This document shows, piece after piece, positions 57,702 to 64,000 of a DNA stretch of 64,000 bases. The notes below the pieces were generated by a model. The model was not told the origin of the DNA and ran no database searches. It worked only from the letters and a program-made list of their open reading frames with translations. Source of the stretch: Phlebopus portentosus (taxonomy: Eukaryota > Basidiomycota > Agaricomycetes > Boletales > Boletinellaceae). The first letter of the stretch is position 1. Each line of letters opens with the position of its first letter. The position numbers and the translations under genes are program-made. The stretch covers positions 1,426,001 to 1,490,000 of the forward strand of contig JAYXKI010000001.1 of assembly GCA_037892935.1 (NCBI GenBank), written 5' to 3'.

Positions 57702-60435
57702 TCACGACGAAGTATTGGATTCCTTCTCTATTGCCTCCCCACTCCACCCACTGGTCATTCCGTTAATCAGAGACGTCCCACTAATGACCCCAGTCGTCGC
57801 TATCAATATCCGCCGACCTATCGATCATCAGTTGCATTCAATCGCAAGGCGCCTTCAAATCATTTGCTCACCTTTACTTCTCCGGCTTACAAGCCTCAGC
57901 GCCGCAATTTCAGTATACGTGCATCCACCCAAGAAGAACACAACAGATGTGGTAGTTTTCTCCGTCCAAAGGCCTATCCAGACAATGTTATCAAATCAAA
58001 TCTGGATCGATACAGGTGCGACGTACCTGGTCCTACAGAACCGCCATGACTTCCGTCAGTTCCACGTACGTTTTGCCCTGTCTGGACAACGTCGATTGTC
58101 TCTCCAGGCAGACTCTCCAGCACGTCCTCGAATCCTTTCCACCCAAGAATGGGGTGGGCTCTGACTTTGCCTAGTCCTGACGATTTGCCTTTTTTCCCGG
58201 CATCTGCACTATCAGCCGCACCGGAGAGACCCAGGACACCTCCCTTTTGGACGGCACATTGTACTAACCTTACACTCAATGGAGCGTATCCGGAGTATAC
58301 ATAGCTTATGTCGGCCGGCTCGTCCGAGTCTTCGGGATCCTCTTCCGCAACCAGGTGTAAGGATTTCCTTAAGGAGGGATACGGAATCTTCAGTGACGCC
58401 AAGGACGCATGCGAAGCAGGCAGGGGATTTGTGAGGAGGAGGCCGAGGGGCGGAGACGATAAGGTCAGAATGAGAGGAAGGTACTCATATCCATATGCCT
58501 ACCGAGTCAATCGATCAGCTCCGTGTCAAGTGATGTTTACGGCAAAGGAATTTAGTCCTACCTGCAATATCTCCCTTTTAAGATTCTCAAGAACCTTGTT
58601 CTTAATGCCCCCGTTGACTATACTTGCTAGACAGAGAAGGCGGACAATTAGCTGTAAGCTTGCACCTTGCGCGATTAAGTCTTCAATCGCGGATATCTGG
58701 GATGAGATCTCGAAGGAAGATAAAAGGTCTATTATCAAGCAGGACAGAGGCATGAGTGAAGGTCTTCTGGGTAATAATTCCACTTACTTTGTTGTATTTC
58801 TAGGGACCTGTTGAACTGGTCGGTTCTGGTCATCGGTACAAGCATTTCAGATAGACTTGTGTCTATAAAGGGGAGGGTACGAGGTTTCAGATCGATCGTA
58901 GTCTGTCAAATAATTTGATTACTCACGAATCCGAAGGGATTGATGGTCGATTTGCAAGCCACTTAGTTTACCGACGAAATCACGCAGCTGTGCAACCGTC
59001 TTCGCTTGTAGTCTGCTCTGAACGAACAAAGGTGAGAAACCAATCACGCCTATAGTTGGAGACGATTACCTTGTAATCCTCATCAAGGCGACGAGCATGT
59101 TTATTCAATGTCTTCCCGACAGATGCAAAATTCAGGTCTCTCAATTCGGCAAATAACGTATCAGTGAACGCGTTGAGATGGAACTTCTTTTTTGGCTCTT
59201 TTACAGAGCCGGAAGTGGAAGGTATGCTCGATCCTTGAGGGTTGGGAGAAGCACCTTGGGGATTCGGAGGGTTGACCAACGAAGCCGGAAGCTCAACATG
59301 AGCTTTCATGTTATGATTAGAATTCATGCCGGGCAAGGGGAATGAGATAAACTCACAATTCTTTATTCCAAGACACTCGTCGATTAATCCTTCGTAGGTA
59401 AGTTGTGTTAGCATCGGCGTTATCATATCCACTCGTCGATCCAGGATTACAAGACTGTCGATTTGGTCTGAGTGGCTCAGGAGAGTTTCTGAAGTAGATT
59501 CTCTAATCGCTTGATCTAATTGGCGGGCCAGCAAGCTTGTGAGGCGCTTTACAAATTTAACATTAACCTTGATCAATTATATCAATGTCTAAAACTCACT
59601 CCGGCACAATCTCCCTTCCCAATCACTCGAGGAAACTTTCCGTAGAGTTTCTGTAAGGTCACGAGTGCTTGAGCGGCATCATACACAATAGTCTCATCTC
59701 CGTCCTAGCAAGGGCAACTTCAAACGTGTGTGTCAGATCAGGGGGTGGTTTTACTCACAACCCATATCTCCTTGAATGCATTCTCATGCTCCAAAGACAC
59801 AACGTCTTCTGCAATTGGTATGAACTGCATGTTGAAAGCGGACACATTCACTTCGCCCAGCACGCCTTCCTCCTCCAACACACGCGTGACAAGCGCAGAC
59901 GTCCTCGGAACAAGCAGCAGAGTGTATACGTGCTTCTGTCCCTCCTGAGCATGCCTCTTGATTTGACCTTTTGAAATTTAGAGAAACCTGTCTGAACATG
60001 CGCACAGCGACAAACCTGCAATAATTATGATCCATCGAATTTTTGGACGCGTGAGGTAAACGATATTCGTAGTGCTTGATGATAGTGGACCGGCCTCCAG
60101 CCAGAACATTTTATCCACGCCATGATGCTTAGAAGCCAGGTCAAATATTAATATATCCATAAGGATTTCATTCTACCTTCAGCAAGGCAACCTCGGTGAG
60201 TAGCCCCAATGGCCCAGCGATAGAAGGGTCCAACACAAGCGTCTTGACTCCATTTACCTAGGATACTTGTTTGTCATCGAGATTGAAATATGCTACCTTC
60301 ACGCACTGAGTTGAGAGCATTCACCAAGGACGTCTTTCCTAGTTCCCTCAACGACGAAAGGTCAAGACCTCCAACTTCCTCCACATCTGTTCGAGAGCTT
60401 TCGGCATTCGCCACTAGATAATCTGGCTCAGCCAT
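57702..60435 (-). CDS. VPS33: VPS33, Sec1/Munc18 protein of HOPS/CORVET
   Basis: Vps33 is the SM-family subunit that templates SNARE assembly for vacuole and endosome fusion. It starts at an ATG at 60435 (MAEPDYLVANAESS) and shows VGGLDLSSLRELGKTSLVNA, HHGVDKMFWLEAG, AQEGQKHVYTLLLVPRTSAL, HSDQIDSLVILDRRVDMITP, and MLTQLTYEGLIDECLGIKN. Late parts are FHLNAFTDTLFAELRDLNF and the C-terminal SVVFFLGGCTYTEIAALRL and LIATTGVISGTSLING, with a TGA at 57702-57704. Introns are many and short and I did not list them all. FAB1, another endolysosomal gene, is at the far end of the window; no functional link is implied. Confidence 0.93.
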
Positions 60436-60681
60436 GCAAGCAGAGCTTTGGACGATACGAATATCTTACTGGACGTAGATCAGTATCGTGATACCAGACG
60501 CAGTCGAGTTCAGGTAGAGGAGAGCTTTGGAGTATCGACGCGTACACGTGACAAATACATGATCGAAACCGTGCGTCATTATATAAATGCTAGGAACCGA
60601 GTGTTGTACAGTACTTTACATAGATGCAAAATATGATACATAAATAGGCTTCGTGGGCCAAATTTCGCCGGTCAATTGGTC

Positions 60682-63600
60682 TCATATAGAGTTCCTTCGA
60701 GCACTTTTGCCCTTCCTTCTCCCTAGCTTGCGTGCCTCTGAGAAATTCTCCATACGTGCCGCCAACCTACCATCCTTTTCCCACTCCTCAAGCATTTTCA
60801 CTGCAGCAAGATATCCTTTGCTCCGAAGTTCTCCAAACTTATTAAACTGCATAGTGCCGTACTATAAAGGGGAGGTCAGGAGGAGCCAAGTCTCCAAATT
60901 TCAAAACTTACATCTTGCACCGGCATTGGCATGTAGAAGCAATCACGGGCGACTTTAGCCTCTTCTAAAGTCTTCACACTCGATACGCTAAGTAAAGGAT
61001 TAGCGTGGATGTAATCAAGGCAGGTAAAGCAGGAAACTGACTAGGCTAAACGGCTTTGAATTTCTGTTATTGGCGGTATTTTCCTTGCGCTGGAAAATGG
61101 ATTCCATCTATTTATGAATAGCCAGATACCAGAGACAGAATCCCCAAAATCTCTTGGAGAATTATCGTAGACCTAATCGGAAAACAATAAGCAAGTAATG
61201 GAAACGAAGACGCGGTGCACTCACAGAAGCGACGTCGGACGCAAACACAACACTTGCACCCATAGAGAGCATTGTCGAAACCTGAAGACAGAATTTACTA
61301 AACGTTCAATGAAGAAAACAGGATTGAACACACGGGAAGGTTATCAACTGTACAATAGGAATTTATCAGCAATGTGAAGCAGGAATGTGGTTTCACATAC
61401 CATATCCACCATCCACTAGCATACCACCATTGTCACAGAGCGGAGGAAGAAGACCGACAAGAGTCATAGAAGCGCCTAGATAGAGCATATTCAGATTGAT
61501 TTGTTGGAGCCATGCTAGCAAAGCCACTGACGGATGTACCGCCACGCATAACCGGACTCGTGAATCTCCATCCGCGATGTCAGAATATTTGTTGTCTGTT
61601 CCGTGCGTTCTAATATCAATGCTGAAATCCGCGATACAAGTATGATTAGACTGACGTTGCAAAAGAAAGGAAGCCACATGTCTTCGATATGCAAGTCATA
61701 GAACGACTGTAACGTGCGTCAGTGCGTAAAGTGACGTTAGACAGATGATGCACCATACCTTGTAAATTCCTCGGTTAAATTCGTGGCCCTTTTCAAAGCA
61801 CATCAACAAGAAGGCGACAAACTCTGAGTGAAGGAACTCACAGTGGTATACGCGACGATGGGATAAGTTATATCTGACAGTAGTCGCCAGATATTGCTCA
61901 TGCGGGAAGAGAAGTGTTTTGCTCGACCGTCACTTGAGAGAAGATCTCCCTCCCTAGCGTAGAGTCCTCCGATAAAGGCTCCGATACTGGTTCCGCCAAT
62001 GTAGTCGATTGGGATTCCTCGTTCCTCCATAGCCTGGATTAAGCCCTTCATTCCAAATTGATGATCTTAGTTACTTTCTCATGTTGATACTCGGAAATTC
62101 ACAGACCAGATGTGCGAGACCTCGTGCGCCACCTCCCCCCAAAACTAACCCAACGGAATTGCCACATATTCGACGCGCCAAACGGGCGAAGTCGCTCACT
62201 TGGGCAGGTCGCTGAGGACGAGGAATGTCCCGACCGCCTCGGAACTTCTGTAATTCACTCTGCACTCTATCCTTGAGATTCTTCAGTGCAGCGACGGCGG
62301 CAGGGTCCGGATCCTTAAGCATCGTCTTCCTTACCGGTAGGATGATGCCCTCGAAAAGAAATGAGGACAGGGTCTGAGCAGGGAATAATTTCAACCTACC
62401 GGAAGCTCGACATGACAGTGTCGACTAATCCAAGGACGGATCTGAAAGGCCATAAATGAAACACTCCGAGTATGATGTACAATTGAGTACCTTCAACCAC
62501 TCTCGTGTGCTCCCATGTACGACACTCCGTTCTGGATGGAGTAGAATGAGTTCCTTTCTTGCCGTCGTTTTGATCGACATCAAGAGCCGTTCGTACTCTC
62601 CTAAGCTGGGGTCATCACCCGCACCGACAACCATTACGCAGTCGGCCTAGAATTAGGCCATAAATTCCCCAGAAGCTCGCGCGATGGCGCGTATGCTCAC
62701 CTGACGAATACAGGTCTGCGTCCAAGTGCTGTTTACTGGTGAATCAACAACATACAAGACAACCCTGTATCTCTGCTCCTGGTCAGCCAACCAACCGGCG
62801 ATTTTGAGTTTTCCCATCCTTGTAAAAGCATGTCGTCCAAGACTTCGACTTATCGAGGCCTGATTCAGATACGCTGTGGGTGCACCGAGGCTTTCCAGAG
62901 CAGATTGCAATTTCCTCGCGAATGTCTCTATTGGAATGATGCGGGAAAACGGCATAACCGCAACCGTCTTCAAATTCAAGTTGTTCCAGCCAAGATCCGG
63001 GGTCTTGTTCACGGTGCGTTTCCCAGATGAAGAATCTGCTTCCTCCCTGACCCTTGAAGCAATCAACCTTAGCAGCCTATATAGGTTGAAGTTATCGAAG
63101 CTGACTTTGGCCATGTCTTTCATAGGAATAGCTGGCGGACGTACTGGGAAGTAGCTTGCGGACTTCTACGACGAACGAAACGTGAGCTACGCAAGATGTT
63201 CAATCATGCAGGACACATACCGAGCTGAGATTGCGTTGAATAGCGTCAGTGGCATGCGAACAAGTTCCGTATCTCGAATAGCGTGAACAGTATTCCGACG
63301 TGGAGAGCGAGAAATAACATCTAGTTCGCCGACCTGGGAAATGACAAAGTGTTACTTGATAAATGCATCTAGCATCCATTGCCTAAAATTCACTCACAGG
63401 GTCTCCTTGTCCATATTCCCCTGAGAATCGACAGAAGGATATCAATGCTCATTAAGACGACAACGAAACTTCTGCTCACCAAGAATCTTCACCTCATTCT
63501 CTTCATTATCATCAATTGCTCGTAATCGTCCATTGACAACGATATAGAAACTATCACTTGGATCGCCTGGTCTCCATAGGACTTTGCCTCCCGCGACTTG

Positions 63601-64000
63601 CATCCAGTCCAAGGAAGCGTCGATATGAAGGACTAGGAAGAATACTTATTAATGCGTGAATGCCACATTTTGAGTAGGCAGCACTGACCTAGTGGAGACA
63701 ATAAGGAGATAAGTCGTTTTGCTAGAGTAAGAAGAACGATGGGCTGTTTCTCAAGGAGTCGTTCCAGTGCGTGGTACGGTAAGAATCCAACATATGTATC
63801 CATCTTGGCAGTGATGTCGACATAGGATGGTACACCACATAAAGAAGCTAAGAGAATGATCACGTCAGCTCAGTCGAGTAGGGAACACGGCATGCACAAA
63901 CCAAGATAACCAGCGATGCCTCCAGGATTTACCGTGAAAAGGTATTTGCGGCCTCCGCTCGACGGAGTTTTCGCAGACATACGGTCACTGTGGCTTGTAT
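60682..64000 (-). CDS. NTE1: NTE1, lysophospholipase (patatin-like), 5' end missing
   Basis: Nte1 is an ER membrane serine esterase that deacylates phosphatidylcholine. A cyclic-nucleotide-binding-like domain ([20 protein letters not shown], then [20 protein letters not shown]) lies at about 63260-63600. The patatin domain has the oxyanion motif [13 protein letters not shown] (about 62110-62150), the nucleophile elbow GGTSIGAF (about 61980-62000) and the Asp motif LVDGGYG (about 61400-61422), so the Ser-Asp dyad is intact. The gene ends with a basic tail ([14 protein letters not shown]) and a TGA at 60682-60684. The start, transmembrane segment and first cyclic-nucleotide domain lie beyond base 64000. 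Introns are numerous. Confidence 0.93.

Noticed and set aside
1..64000. CRISPR arrays, operons, integrons or a secondary-metabolite cluster.
   Set aside because: Gene structure is clearly nuclear fungal. No direct-repeat arrays, and no PKS, NRPS or terpene synthase genes were seen.

Overview
This window looks like nuclear DNA of a filamentous basidiomycete, most likely an Agaricomycete. Genes are dense and lie on both strands. Nearly every gene is broken by many 47-77 nt introns, and the gene content fits: a GH92 mannosidase, a CBM19-like secreted protein, a DUF6533-type membrane protein, a Dal5-like permease and single-copy eukaryotic housekeeping genes. I rebuilt most coding sequences by following conserved protein sequence across splice sites and checking phase at each junction. 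Exon coordinates are sequence-based but unconfirmed by transcripts.

Layout. 1-12 kb: the 3' end of FAB1 (PIP5-kinase), LTV1 (40S ribosome biogenesis), a secreted cysteine-rich protein, a 13-exon GH92 alpha-mannosidase and a 728-aa protein of unknown function. 12.9-21.5 kb: SKI2 (cytoplasmic exosome helicase), divergent from FCP1 (RNA polymerase II CTD phosphatase). 21.7-29.2 kb: a BSP-family zinc metalloprotease gene cut at an exon/intron boundary by a 6.5-kb insertion. The insertion encodes one very large protein, a Ulp1-like cysteine protease fused to a transposase-like region, with all nine exons still open. 29.6-33 kb: a small Zn2Cys6 protein, tRNA-Leu(AAG) and a decayed DUF6533-type membrane protein gene. 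33-43 kb: RAD5, divergent from LRP1/C1D; a class I methyltransferase; a doubtful small ORF; and SF3B5. 43-51 kb: CCT7, an MFS permease with 17 exons including two of 7 nt, EFM3/EEF2KMT, and a mitochondrial Bot1/mS45-like protein. 51-64 kb: an F-box/LRR protein ending in a CaaX box, a 63-aa HMG/YABBY-like protein, VPS33, and the C-terminal part of NTE1, which runs off the right edge.

Most genes are housekeeping and form no pathway cluster. Several serve RNA metabolism (SKI2, LRP1, SF3B5, FCP1, LTV1) or endolysosomal trafficking (FAB1, VPS33), but nothing suggests an operon-like unit. The most notable features are the Ulp1-transposase element and the gene it breaks, an unusual number of GC-AG introns (six supported by frame and homology), and many micro-exons of 7-27 nt.
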